The position numbers and the translations under genes are program-made. Shown here piece after piece: positions 34,803 through 43,536 of a stretch of DNA of 64,000 bases. The notes below the pieces were generated by a model. The model saw nothing but the letters and a program-made list of their open reading frames with translations, was not told where the DNA came from and did not search any database. How positions within the stretch are numbered: the stretch's first letter is position 1; every line of letters begins with the position of its first letter. The stretch covers positions 310,001 to 374,000 of the forward strand of contig CAVXGZ010000002.1 of NCBI GenBank assembly GCA_963761325.1, in the 5' to 3' direction. Source of the DNA: Streptantibioticus_C sp963761325. Lineage in GTDB: Bacteria > Actinomycetota > Actinomycetes > Streptomycetales > Streptomycetaceae.

Positions 34803-37307
34803 TCACCCGGTGCGGTGCACCCGCCAGCCGCCGTCCGGCCCGCCGTCGTGCACCGCGAAGGCCCGCAGCTCGAAGGTGTGCCGCCCCTCGGACCCCGGCA
34901 GCCACAGCTCCCCGGGGCCCGGCAGCATCTCGCTCACCGTCACCGGACCGGTGGAGCGGGCCACGTGCCGGTGGAAGACCTCGGTGAGGTGCCGGCTGGC
35001 GAAGTCCAGCAGCATCGGCTTCGGCTCCTCCGGGGTGCGGTAGTACACCTGCTCCGGCATCCCGCACCGTCGGTGCCACTCGCGCGCCGCGCGCATCAGC
35101 GCCCAGCCGCCGAGCGCCGCGTCCCACGGCAGCCCCGGCACCTGCCAGCGCTCGCGCTGGTAGACGACGCCGCCCACCGTGACGCGCGGGGTGTGGCCGG
35201 GCAGCACCACCGGATGGTCCTCGACCGCCGGCAGCGCGAGCGGCGCCAGCGGGTCGAAGCCGGCGGCGGGCCGCAGTTGGGGATGGAGCAGCAGCGGCCC
35301 CTCGTCGTCGAAGAGCGCCACGCCGGCTCCGCTGCGGCGCACCCGAAGCTCCGCCGCCGGCAACGCGCCCGCGGTGCCGGGCAGATGGGGGCGCAGCTCC
35401 ACCAGCGGATCGCCCAGCCGGTAGGGGAAGATCTTGGTGTTCCGGCCGATCAGCACCTGGCCCACCCGCACCCCGGCCGCGCCGAACACCCGGTTCAGCA
35501 GCGCGGCCACCGGGTCGTCGCCGCCGTCGGCCCGGCGGAAGTGGTCGGTGGGGAAGACCGACAGCAGCGCGGGCGCGTGCGCCTCGCCCACCACGATCCG
35601 GAACTCGCCTTTTTCCAGGGCCTGTTGACTCTCCGCCGCGATCATCACGTCCACCGAGGAGAAGACCGGGCAGCCGGCGTCGGCCCGCGCTTTCGGGAAC
35701 TCCTCGCCCAACCGGGCGGCCAGCTCGGCCAGTTCACCGGGCGGCAGCTCGGCCCGCCGCCCGTCGCTGCGCCCGGCGACCAGCTCGCGCAAGCCCGCGT
35801 CGAGCCGTTCCAGCGCCGGCACCGCACCGAAGGCGGGCCCGGGGTCCGGCGTCGTCGCCGCGGCGCGCAGGTAGCCCAGCAGCGGGAGGCCGTCGGCCCC
35901 GGCGCCGGAGGCGTCCAGCAGCCGTCGGGCCGCGAGCCGCTGGTCGTGCCGGCGCAGCAGCGCGGCCGTCCGCCACAGGTCGAGCACCGGGGCGAGCCCG
36001 TCCCCGATCGCGCGGGCCGGTCGGCCGCCCAGGTCGAAGCGGGCCAGATCGCCCCGGGACTCCTCGAAGACCAGCGTCCGGTCCGCGTACATCCGGCCCG
36101 CGCCGCGCCGGGCCTGCTCGCCGGCGAGCTCCTCGTAGCGCTCCTCCAGCTTCCGCAGCGCGGCCGCTCCCGCGTCGCGCGGCCGGGTGTCGCACTGGGC
36201 CACCAGATCGGCCAACTCGGCGACCACCGCCCGCCATTCGCGCACCGCGCCGTCCGCGTCCGGCAGGCCGGCCAGCCGTTCGGCGAGCGCGTCGAGCGGG
36301 AACGCGGTGTCCGGCGCGGCGGGCGGGGCCACCGCCAGCAGCCCGCGCCGCACCAGCTCGGCGAACCGGTCGGCGACCACCTGCCAGGGCTCGCCGAGCA
36401 GCCTGCCCAGCTCCCGCACGTTCCGGATCCCGTCGGCCGCGGCCACCAACCGGGCGTCCTCGGGGTTGAGTTCCACCGTCCGGCCGGTGGCGGTGTTGAC
36501 GGTGGCGCCCGCCTCGTCGGTGCGGTGGCCGGTCGAGCGGCGCGGCCGCAGGTGGGGGCGCATGCGCGGGTCGGCCTGGATCGCGGTGGTCACCGCCTCG
36601 GCGAGCCGCGCGGTGGCGAAGACGGTGCGCGAGACGAGCGCGGGATCACGTTCGATCCGCATCGCCTGCGCTGAGCCGGGCACCAGGCGGCCGTAGTTGA
36701 CCGGCCCGTAGAAGCTGTTGGTCTCGTTCTTCGCGGCCAGCCGCTGCAGGTAGCTGGCGAACCGCAGCTCGATCCGCCGGCTGTCGCGCCCGCCGGCCCC
36801 GTCGGCGCCCCGGTCGAACGCCGAGCGCGCGTAGCGCTCCAGCCCCTCGGCGAACGCCGGGCTGAGCAGCAGGGCGGCGTCGCGCACCCGGGGGTCCGAG
36901 GCGAGCGCGTGCAGCCGCTCGCGGTGTCCGGCCAGCTCGCCCAGGTGGGTCCGCTCGGCCCGCCTGACGAGCGCGTCGGCCTCGGCGAGCAGCCGGTTCC
37001 ACTCCCGCAGCGCCTTCGCCGGCCCGGCCGCGGCGCCCGTGCCGGGGTCGGCGACCGGCCTGCGCCGTCCGACCGCGGAGCGCTGCTTGCTCAACCGCCG
37101 GGTGGCGGCCGGGTCGCCGCGCAGTATCCGCACCGCCACCGGGAACACCTCGCGCAGCAGCCGCTCGCGGTGCTCCTCGATCCGCTGCCCGGCGTCCAGG
37201 AGCGCGTCGAGCGCGGCGGCGGTGCGCGGCAGCCGCAGCTCCTCCAGCACCTCGTAGGGGAAGCCCGTGGTCCTTACCACCAACTGGTCGTGGAGCAGCC
37301 AGGTCAT
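34803..37307 (-). CDS. PEARL-like LanB homologue 1 (peptide aminoacyl-tRNA ligase)
   Basis: The 834-residue protein is the glutamylation-type half of a lantibiotic dehydratase without the SpaB C-terminal elimination domain. It opens with RTTGFPYEVLEEL and has AKNETNSFYGP at 192-202, RMYADRTLVFEES, SVDVMIAAES, RNTKIFP, YQRERW, KPMLLDFAS and the terminal SEMLPGPGELW. In PEARLs this domain uses aminoacyl-tRNA to extend the C-terminus of a scaffold peptide. The amino acid used cannot be read from the sequence. It follows the TldE-like gene by 3 bases as the last gene of a - strand operon, convergent with the SARP. Confidence 0.88.
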   Translation of the reverse strand: MTWLLHDQLVVRTTGFPYEVLEELRLPRTAAALDALLDAGQRIEEHRERLLREVFPVAVRILRGDPAATRRLSKQRSAVGRRRPVADPGTGAAAGPAKALREWNRLLAEADALVRRAERTHLGELAGHRERLHALASDPRVRDAALLLSPAFAEGLERYARSAFDRGADGAGGRDSRRIELRFASYLQRLAAKNETNSFYGPVNYGRLVPGSAQAMRIERDPALVSRTVFATARLAEAVTTAIQADPRMRPHLRPRRSTGHRTDEAGATVNTATGRTVELNPEDARLVAAADGIRNVRELGRLLGEPWQVVADRFAELVRRGLLAVAPPAAPDTAFPLDALAERLAGLPDADGAVREWRAVVAELADLVAQCDTRPRDAGAAALRKLEERYEELAGEQARRGAGRMYADRTLVFEESRGDLARFDLGGRPARAIGDGLAPVLDLWRTAALLRRHDQRLAARRLLDASGAGADGLPLLGYLRAAATTPDPGPAFGAVPALERLDAGLRELVAGRSDGRRAELPPGELAELAARLGEEFPKARADAGCPVFSSVDVMIAAESQQALEKGEFRIVVGEAHAPALLSVFPTDHFRRADGGDDPVAALLNRVFGAAGVRVGQVLIGRNTKIFPYRLGDPLVELRPHLPGTAGALPAAELRVRRSGAGVALFDDEGPLLLHPQLRPAAGFDPLAPLALPAVEDHPVVLPGHTPRVTVGGVVYQRERWQVPGLPWDAALGGWALMRAAREWHRRCGMPEQVYYRTPEEPKPMLLDFASRHLTEVFHRHVARSTGPVTVSEMLPGPGELWLPGSEGRHTFELRAFAVHDGGPDGGWRVHRTG

Positions 37308-37310
37308 GCG

Positions 37311-38624
37311 TCAACCCACTTCCATCCGATCCACCAGGACGCTGGGCGCGGTGGCGCCCGCCGCGAGGAAGGAGCACGCCGGGTCGTCGCCCACCGCGCC
37401 GACGCTGCGCAGCAGTTCGAAGACGCCGAGCGAGATCCGCACCGGTCCGACGGCGTGCGTGCGCCGGCCGCCCCGGATCCGCCAGCCGAGCACCACGGTG
37501 GTGAAGGTGCCGCGCCGGCCGCGGATCCGGCCCGGCTGCATCACGCAGACCGCCTCGATCCCGTCGTCCAGCCGCGACCGCAACTCCGCCCGGGAGGCCG
37601 TGCCGGGGGCCAGCGCGATCCGCGACGGGCTCTCCACCACCGCCCGGTCCGGCGCCGCCCGGCGGGCCGCCCCCGACGGGGTGATTCCGAGTGCGGCGGC
37701 CGAGGCCCGCCCGGTGAGGAAACCGCGCAACGTGCCGTTCTCCAAAAGGATCTGACGCGACGTCGGATTCGCCTCGGCATCCACCGGATCGCACGGGTCG
37801 TCGGTCAGCGTGACGTGCGGCGCGGCGATCCGCCGGCCGACCCGGCTCAGCAGCGGCCGCATGCCGGACAGCACGTTGCCCGCGCAGAACAGGAAGCCCA
37901 GGCTGCGCGCCAGGTGCGCCGCGACCTCCGGGTGCAGCAGCACCGGCAGCGGTCCGTCCGGCGGTTCGGCGCGCGGCCCGGCCCGGTGCACCGCGCGGAA
38001 CGCCTCGGCGCGCTCGCGCAGCACCTGCGGGCGCAGCCCCTCGGGCCCGGGGGCGACCAGCCCGTCCACCATGTGGCCGCCGATCCCCTCCAGCCAGTGC
38101 CACAGGTGGTGCTCCACCCGTTCGTGCGCCACGGCGGTGCCCGCGGTGTCGCAGACCACCGTCCAACTGCGCGTCCCCACATGCTCGGCGCCCAGCGCGA
38201 CCGGTCCGTCGGCCGGCGCCAGCAGCCCGCCGAGCAGTTCCCGGTCCGCCGCGGTGTCCGGCGCGGGGCCCGGCGGCAGCGGGTGCACCGCGCGGCCCGG
38301 GGCGAGCGGGTCGGAGAGGTCGCCGCCCCGCGAGGCACGGGCCAGCGCCACGGCCAGCCGGGCCGTCTCGCGCGGGTCCGCGGGCGGCGCGCCGAGCAGC
38401 AGCGACGCCGCGCCGCCGGCCGCCCGCACCCGCAGTCCGGTGGAGGTGGCGGTGCCGGTCCGCTCGCTGTAGGTGCCGTCCGCGAACGCCTGGGCCGAGC
38501 CGACGGTGGAGGCGACCGCCTGCAGGTCGGCGCTGTCGCCGCCCTCCTTGAGCACCGCGTCGAGCAGGTCCTGGCAGCCGGCCAGCAGCTGCTCGGCCTC
38601 GCCGGTGCCACCGGTGCCGGTCAC
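37311..38624 (-). CDS. TldE/PmbA-like protease subunit
   Basis: The 437-residue protein has the TldD/PmbA fold: an N-terminal domain with GSAQAFADGTYSERTGTATSTGLRV-type strands (read around residues 41-65), a central region with HLARSLGFLFCAGNVLSGMRP, and a C-terminal domain with ENGTLRGFLTGRASAA, where TldE normally carries DNGVL. It lacks the HExxxH metal motif of TldD, as expected for the non-catalytic TldE partner. In E. coli, TldD/TldE is a hetero-oligomeric metalloprotease that unthreads and trims peptides, including the microcin B17 leader. Here it would trim the scaffold. The GTG at 38624 overlaps the stop of the TldD-like gene (GTGA). Confidence 0.87.
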   Translation of the reverse strand: MTGTGGTGEAEQLLAGCQDLLDAVLKEGGDSADLQAVASTVGSAQAFADGTYSERTGTATSTGLRVRAAGGAASLLLGAPPADPRETARLAVALARASRGGDLSDPLAPGRAVHPLPPGPAPDTAADRELLGGLLAPADGPVALGAEHVGTRSWTVVCDTAGTAVAHERVEHHLWHWLEGIGGHMVDGLVAPGPEGLRPQVLRERAEAFRAVHRAGPRAEPPDGPLPVLLHPEVAAHLARSLGFLFCAGNVLSGMRPLLSRVGRRIAAPHVTLTDDPCDPVDAEANPTSRQILLENGTLRGFLTGRASAAALGITPSGAARRAAPDRAVVESPSRIALAPGTASRAELRSRLDDGIEAVCVMQPGRIRGRRGTFTTVVLGWRIRGGRRTHAVGPVRISLGVFELLRSVGAVGDDPACSFLAAGATAPSVLVDRMEVG

Positions 38625-39967
38625 GGGCCGCTCACCGCCATCCGCGCCACCCGCAGGGTGGGTTGGCCGACCGAGACCGTCAGCGGGAACTGGCCCAGCT
38701 TGTTGCACTGGTAGCCGTAGGGCATGAACCGCAGGTCGGTGCCGATCAGGTCGATGTCGCGCAGCACGCCGGGGCCGGTCCCGCTCAGCGTGGCCTCCCG
38801 GACCGGCGCGGTGAGCCGGCCGTTCTCGATCAGCCGGCCCGCGGTGACCCGGACGCTGAACCGTCCCGAACTCATGTCCGTCTCACCGGAGACGATGGAC
38901 TCCACGTACAGGCCGCGGCGGGTGCCGGCGATGATCTCCTCCGGAGGGGTCCGCCCGGCCGCCACGTAGGTGCAGCTCATCCGGGGCAGCGCGGGGAAGG
39001 CGTAGCTCAGCCGGCGGCCGTGGCCGTGCGGGCGCAGCCCGGCCGCGGCGGCGGTGCGCCGGTCGTGCAGGTAGGAGCGGAGCACGCCGTCCTCCAACAG
39101 CGCGACGGACCGCGCCGGTTCGCCCTCGTCGTCGAACGCGTACAGGCCCGCGCCGACCGGGGCGTCGGGCGCGTCGACCAGGGTCAGCGGCGCGTCGGCC
39201 AGCCGCCGGCCGAGCAGCCCGCCGTACGCGGCGCCCGGCTGTCCGGCCACGTCGGCCTCCAGGCCGTGCCCGCACACCTCGTGCAGCAGCGCGCCCGGTC
39301 CGCCGGGGGCCAGCACGACGGGGAGTTCGCCGACCGGCGGGTCCACCGCGTCCAGGTTCCGCGCCGCGGCCTCGGCCGCCTCCCGGGCGGCGGCCCGGAT
39401 CGCCTCGTGCGGCGGCTCGCCGCCGTCCTGCGCGCCGACCACCCGCAGCGCCCGCGCGGTGCGCGCGTCCCGCCGCGCGGTGGCGTGCAGCCGCAACTCC
39501 ACGTGCCCGTGCCGGTTCTGCCGCACCGAGCCGTCCTCGCGGGCGACCAGCGTGGTGCGTTCCACCCGCTCGCCCGTGATCTGCGCGGTCACCAGGCCGG
39601 GTTGGGTGGCCTCGACCGCCTCGGCGGCGGCGGAGACCAGCCGGGTGAGCAGTTCGACGGTGGCCAGGTGGTCGCCGGGCGGCCGGCCGGCGGCGGTGAG
39701 CGGAGCGCGCGCCGTGCCGCCCCCGCCGGCCAGGACGGGCAGCAGGTCCTCGTCCAGCCCCGGCAGGTAGCGGTGGCGCACGCCGTCGGGGGTGATCCGG
39801 GTCAGGCCCAGCCCCGCGCGGTGCCGCTGTTCGAGCCGCAGGCCGTCCTGGTCGGCGACCGCGCGGGTCAGCACCTCGGACTCCGCGAACACCTCGGCCC
39901 GGCCGTCCGCCCCGCACGCGGCGAGCGCCGCGCGGGCCGCCGCGTCGTGGCTGATCAGCGCGGTCAC
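38621..39967 (-). CDS. TldD-like zinc metalloprotease subunit
   Basis: The 448-residue protein has the TldD metal-binding motif HEVCGH (HExxxH) within LLHEVCGHGLEAD. It also has the family segments DDEGEPARSVALLEDGVLRSYLHDRRTA and a C-terminal domain ending with GGQCNKLGQ-like YQCNKLGQFPLTVSVGQPT, in which a cysteine acts as a further metal ligand in many members. With the TldE-like gene immediately downstream it forms a complete TldD/E pair, the probable releasing or trimming protease of the pathway. GTG at 39967 overlaps the stop of the upstream PEARL gene, and the three genes are tightly coupled. Confidence 0.9.
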   Translation of the reverse strand: MTALISHDAAARAALAACGADGRAEVFAESEVLTRAVADQDGLRLEQRHRAGLGLTRITPDGVRHRYLPGLDEDLLPVLAGGGGTARAPLTAAGRPPGDHLATVELLTRLVSAAAEAVEATQPGLVTAQITGERVERTTLVAREDGSVRQNRHGHVELRLHATARRDARTARALRVVGAQDGGEPPHEAIRAAAREAAEAAARNLDAVDPPVGELPVVLAPGGPGALLHEVCGHGLEADVAGQPGAAYGGLLGRRLADAPLTLVDAPDAPVGAGLYAFDDEGEPARSVALLEDGVLRSYLHDRRTAAAAGLRPHGHGRRLSYAFPALPRMSCTYVAAGRTPPEEIIAGTRRGLYVESIVSGETDMSSGRFSVRVTAGRLIENGRLTAPVREATLSGTGPGVLRDIDLIGTDLRFMPYGYQCNKLGQFPLTVSVGQPTLRVARMAVSGP

Positions 39968-42429
39968 CGCTCCTCCCGCGCCCGGTCGGCCGGCGGCCAC
40001 ACCCGGGCGGCGCTCAGCCGCAGTTCCGAGCAGTGCGCGCCGGCCGGTCCGTCGAACCACAGGTCCTCGGGGCCCGGCAGCATCTCCGAGAGCGTCAACC
40101 GCTCGGCGGAGGAGCTGAGATGGGCCACCAGTTCGGCGAGGAAGAGCCCGCGGGTGTCCAGCAGCACCGGCTTGCGCTCGCCGGGGATCTTCGCGAACAC
40201 CCAGCGCGGCAGGCCGTGTTCGCGCGCCGCCCGGCGCACTGCGGTGAGCTGGGCGAAGGCGGTGTCCTGCGCGGTGTCGGCCTTGGTGGGCACCGGCACC
40301 AGCTCGGCGCGCGCGATGCTCCAGCGCTCGCGCTGCAGGACCGTGCGGCCGACGGTGATCCGCGGCGTGTGTCCGGGACCGGGGCCGCCGAAGACCACCG
40401 GCCGCACCCGCGGCGGCGCCAGCACGTTGTGCGCGGGGGACTCCAACTCGCCGTTGTGCAGCAGGAGTTCCGGATGCCCGGGCGCCGACAGCTCCAGCCG
40501 TCCGTCGTGGACGACCACGTCCACCTCGCCGACCGGGATGGTGGCGCCGTCGGTGCGGTGGCTGCGCTGGGCGGCCTCCACGGTCGGGCCGGGGAACTCG
40601 AACGGCACGATCTTGGCCCGTTTCGAGGTCAGCATGTTCGCCAGCGGCCGGTCGGTGTCGAGCCGGGCCAGCAGCGCGGCGCCCGCGTCCTGCGCGGCCT
40701 GCGGATCGGCCAGGAACTGCAGCGCCCAGCCCCACAGCAGCACCGTGTCGTGCGACTCGGCCAGCACCAGCGTGAACTCCCCGGCGCGGACCGCCTCCAG
40801 GCTGGGCGCCACGATCATGACGTCCGGCGAGCAGACCAGGGCGCGGCCGGCCAGCGGGGCGGGGTCCACCGCGATCTCGGCCGGATCGAGCACCACCGGG
40901 TCGTGCCCGGCGAGCCGGTCCTCCACCGCCCGCTGCCAGCGGCCGGCTCGCGCGGTCGCGGGCTCGTCCGGCCAGGGCTTGGCCAGGTAGCGCGGCAACG
41001 GGATCCGGTCGCCCTCGCCGAGCCCGAGAGCCTCGCGCGCGGTCGCGGTCAATTCGTCGTGCCGGTCGACCGCGACGGCCGCCAACAGCTCCAGGACCGG
41101 GGCGAGTTCGGCGGTCAGCAGTGCGCGGACGTCCGGGCCGAGCCGCAGCGGGTCGCGGTCGCCCAGGCACTCCTCGGTGATCACCAGCCGGTCCGCGTAC
41201 AACTGGCCGCCGGCCCGCCGCGCATCGAGCCCGGTCAGCTCGCCGGCTTCCCGCTCCAGCCGCTCCAGCAGCTCGCGCCTGCGGGCGAAGCCGGCGCCGG
41301 CGAAGTCCTGTTGCAGCTCCCGCAGCCGGGTCAGCCGGGCCAGCCACGGCGTGCGCGCCGGGCAGCTCTCCGGCAGCGCGCCGACCAGTGCGGTCAGCGC
41401 CTCCAGCGCCCGCGGCTCGGTCACCGGCAGGTCGATCGTGTGGACCACCACGTGCCGGGCGGCCAGCCGGTCGAGTTCCGCGACCGCCTCGGCCACCGGC
41501 AGGCCGGCCGCGGCGGCCAGTTCGGCGGCGGTGCGCTCGCCGTCGACCAGCGCGAGCAGCGCGGCGGCCGGTCCGGCGAGCGGCACGGTGCGGGTCCTGG
41601 CCAGGACGACGTGGGAGCCGTCGGCCGCCGGGCGGGCCAGCGGGCTCAGCCGGGGCCGCAGGTGCGGGCGCACCGCCGGGTCCTCGGCGATCCGGTCGGC
41701 CAGCGCCCGCACCACCCAGTAGGCGAGGTAGGCGTGCCGGCCGGCGACGGTGCCGGCCAGCGGCCGCTCCTCACCCGGGCCGGTGAAGTCGCCGTAGTTG
41801 ATCGGGCCGAAGAACGACGCGGTCTCGTTCTTGGCCGCGACCCGCTGCAGGTAGCCGGTCAACTGCCGCTCCAGCGACCGGGTCCGGCCGTCGCGCGGAC
41901 CGGGCGGGGTGTCCGGACCGGCCACCAGGTGGCCGCGCAGCCCGCGTTCGTACATCTGCGGGCTGGAGAGCCAGACCGCCTCCTGGAACCGCTCGTCGCG
42001 GGCGAGTTCGCGCAACGCGGCCCGGCGGGACGGAAGTTCGGCGTCGAAGCGGGCGCGGGCGGTCAGTCCGGCAGCCGCCAGCCGGTCCAGCGCCCGCTGG
42101 TAGCCGTCCAGCAACTCCAGGTCGGATGCGGACAGTTGACCGGCGTAGCTCTCCCGGGCCGGCAGCGGGCGGCGCCGGGAGAGCGACTTCCACAGCTTGT
42201 GGCGCAGCCGCCCGTCGGTGACCGCCTCGGGGTCTTTCAGGTGCTTGACGGCCGCTTCCGCGGCGGCGGCCACCGCGTCCTCGGCGTCGAGCACGTCGTC
42301 GACCGCCGCCGAGGAGAGCGGGAAGGAGATCCGGTCGAGCAGGGCGAAGGGGAAGCCGGTGCTGCGCAGGACGAACTGCGGGTGCAGCTCCCACGCGGCC
42401 TGCCGCCCGGCGCGGTCCGGCTCAGCCAT
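39964..42429 (-). CDS. PEARL-like LanB homologue 2
   Basis: The 821-residue protein begins FVLRSTGFPFALLDRI and has AKNETASFFGP at 199-209, QLYADRLVITEEC, SPDVMIVAPS, SKRAKIVPFEF, LQRERW, KPVLLDTRG and SEMLPGPEDLW. This is the complete motif set of the LanB glutamylation domain with no elimination domain after it. It is expected to bind the scaffold peptide's leader and a specific aminoacyl-tRNA. The start codon overlaps the end of the FAD oxidase gene by 8 bases, and its own end overlaps the TldD-like gene by 4, showing strict co-translation. Confidence 0.88.
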   Translation of the reverse strand: MAEPDRAGRQAAWELHPQFVLRSTGFPFALLDRISFPLSSAAVDDVLDAEDAVAAAAEAAVKHLKDPEAVTDGRLRHKLWKSLSRRRPLPARESYAGQLSASDLELLDGYQRALDRLAAAGLTARARFDAELPSRRAALRELARDERFQEAVWLSSPQMYERGLRGHLVAGPDTPPGPRDGRTRSLERQLTGYLQRVAAKNETASFFGPINYGDFTGPGEERPLAGTVAGRHAYLAYWVVRALADRIAEDPAVRPHLRPRLSPLARPAADGSHVVLARTRTVPLAGPAAALLALVDGERTAAELAAAAGLPVAEAVAELDRLAARHVVVHTIDLPVTEPRALEALTALVGALPESCPARTPWLARLTRLRELQQDFAGAGFARRRELLERLEREAGELTGLDARRAGGQLYADRLVITEECLGDRDPLRLGPDVRALLTAELAPVLELLAAVAVDRHDELTATAREALGLGEGDRIPLPRYLAKPWPDEPATARAGRWQRAVEDRLAGHDPVVLDPAEIAVDPAPLAGRALVCSPDVMIVAPSLEAVRAGEFTLVLAESHDTVLLWGWALQFLADPQAAQDAGAALLARLDTDRPLANMLTSKRAKIVPFEFPGPTVEAAQRSHRTDGATIPVGEVDVVVHDGRLELSAPGHPELLLHNGELESPAHNVLAPPRVRPVVFGGPGPGHTPRITVGRTVLQRERWSIARAELVPVPTKADTAQDTAFAQLTAVRRAAREHGLPRWVFAKIPGERKPVLLDTRGLFLAELVAHLSSSAERLTLSEMLPGPEDLWFDGPAGAHCSELRLSAARVWPPADRAREER

Positions 42430-43525
42430 CGGAGCCCGGCCGGCCCGGTGCGAACGCCGCGCACCACTCGTCGTGCCCGCTGTCGAGGTACCCGGCGACG
42501 GCCTGCCCGGTCAGCGCACCGGTCAGGATGCCCTGGCCGCCGTGCCCGGCGGCCACCACCACCCGTTCGCTGCCGGGCACCGGGCCGATCAGCGGGCGTC
42601 CGGTGCGGGTGGCGGCGCGCAGCCCGCTCCACGTGGTGCGCACCGAGCCGGCCGCCAGCCGGGGCAGCAGCCGGCCGAGGAAGGCGGTGAGCACCAGCAG
42701 CCCCTCCGCGGTGACGCTCTCCGCGAAGCCCGCCTCCTCCTCGGTCGCGCCGACCACGACGGTGCCCGACGGGCTCGGGGCCGCGTACAGCGCGCCGGAG
42801 ACCACGTGCCGGAGCGTCACGTCCGGGGTGTCCAGGCGCAGCATCTGGCCGCGCAACGGGCGCACCGGCAGCGCCGGCAGGCCTGGGATGCTGCCCGACC
42901 ACGCGCCGGCCGCCAGCACCGCCCGGTCGGCGGTGACCGTGCCCTGCGGGGTGGCCAACGCGACCCCGGTCGCCGACTCCTCGACGCCGAGCACCGGGGC
43001 GCCGCGCCGCACCTCGGCGCCGGCCGCGGCGGCGGCCTGCTGCAGCCGGGTCACGTAGGCGTCGGCGTCCAGCACCGCGCCGGCCGGGTCGCGGTAGGCG
43101 CCGAACACCTTGCCGGTCGCGATCAGCGGCTCCCGTTCGGCCAGCCGCTCGCCCTCGTGCCACTCGCCGAGCCAGCCCGGATGCCCGGCGGCCGCCTTCT
43201 CCAACTCCTCGCGGTGCTGGGCGTTGCGCACCATCCGCAGCACGCCCGCCTCGGTGCGCAGCCGTCCCGGGTCGCCGTCGGTGAGCTCGTCGAGGTCGGC
43301 GGACAACTGCTTGCGGCCGCTCTGCGCGAACGACAGCATCAGCGGATCGGCCAGCAGCCGCACCGACGGCACCCCCACTCCGGCCGCCGCCCGCGAGCCG
43401 CGGCCGCCCAGCGCGTGCGCGTCGAGCAGGCAGACCCTCGCCCCGAGCGCGGCCAGGCGGCGGGCCACCGAGGCGCCCACCACTCCGGCGCCGATGACGG
43501 CGGTGTCGTATCGAGTCGCTTCCAC
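42422..43525 (-). CDS. FAD-dependent glycine/D-amino-acid oxidase-like protein
   Basis: The 367-residue protein starts TAVIGAGVVGASVARRLAALGARVCLLDA, the FAD-binding Rossmann motif of the DAO superfamily. It continues with RAAAGVG, GAVLDADAYVTRL, and the substrate-side segment WSGLRAATRTGRPLIGPVPG with AGHGGQGILTGALTG near the C-terminus. The closest described types are ThiO-like glycine oxidases. In ammosamide-type PEARL pathways, as I recall, a glycine oxidase acts on a tRNA-derived glycine to leave its nitrogen behind, so a similar role here is attractive but unproven. GTG at 43525 has GAGGGAG upstream. It lies between PEARL 3 (12 bases) and PEARL 2 (8-base overlap). Confidence 0.87.
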   Translation of the reverse strand: MEATRYDTAVIGAGVVGASVARRLAALGARVCLLDAHALGGRGSRAAAGVGVPSVRLLADPLMLSFAQSGRKQLSADLDELTDGDPGRLRTEAGVLRMVRNAQHREELEKAAAGHPGWLGEWHEGERLAEREPLIATGKVFGAYRDPAGAVLDADAYVTRLQQAAAAAGAEVRRGAPVLGVEESATGVALATPQGTVTADRAVLAAGAWSGSIPGLPALPVRPLRGQMLRLDTPDVTLRHVVSGALYAAPSPSGTVVVGATEEEAGFAESVTAEGLLVLTAFLGRLLPRLAAGSVRTTWSGLRAATRTGRPLIGPVPGSERVVVAAGHGGQGILTGALTGQAVAGYLDSGHDEWCAAFAPGRPGSDG

Positions 43526-43536
43526 GAGTCTCCCTC

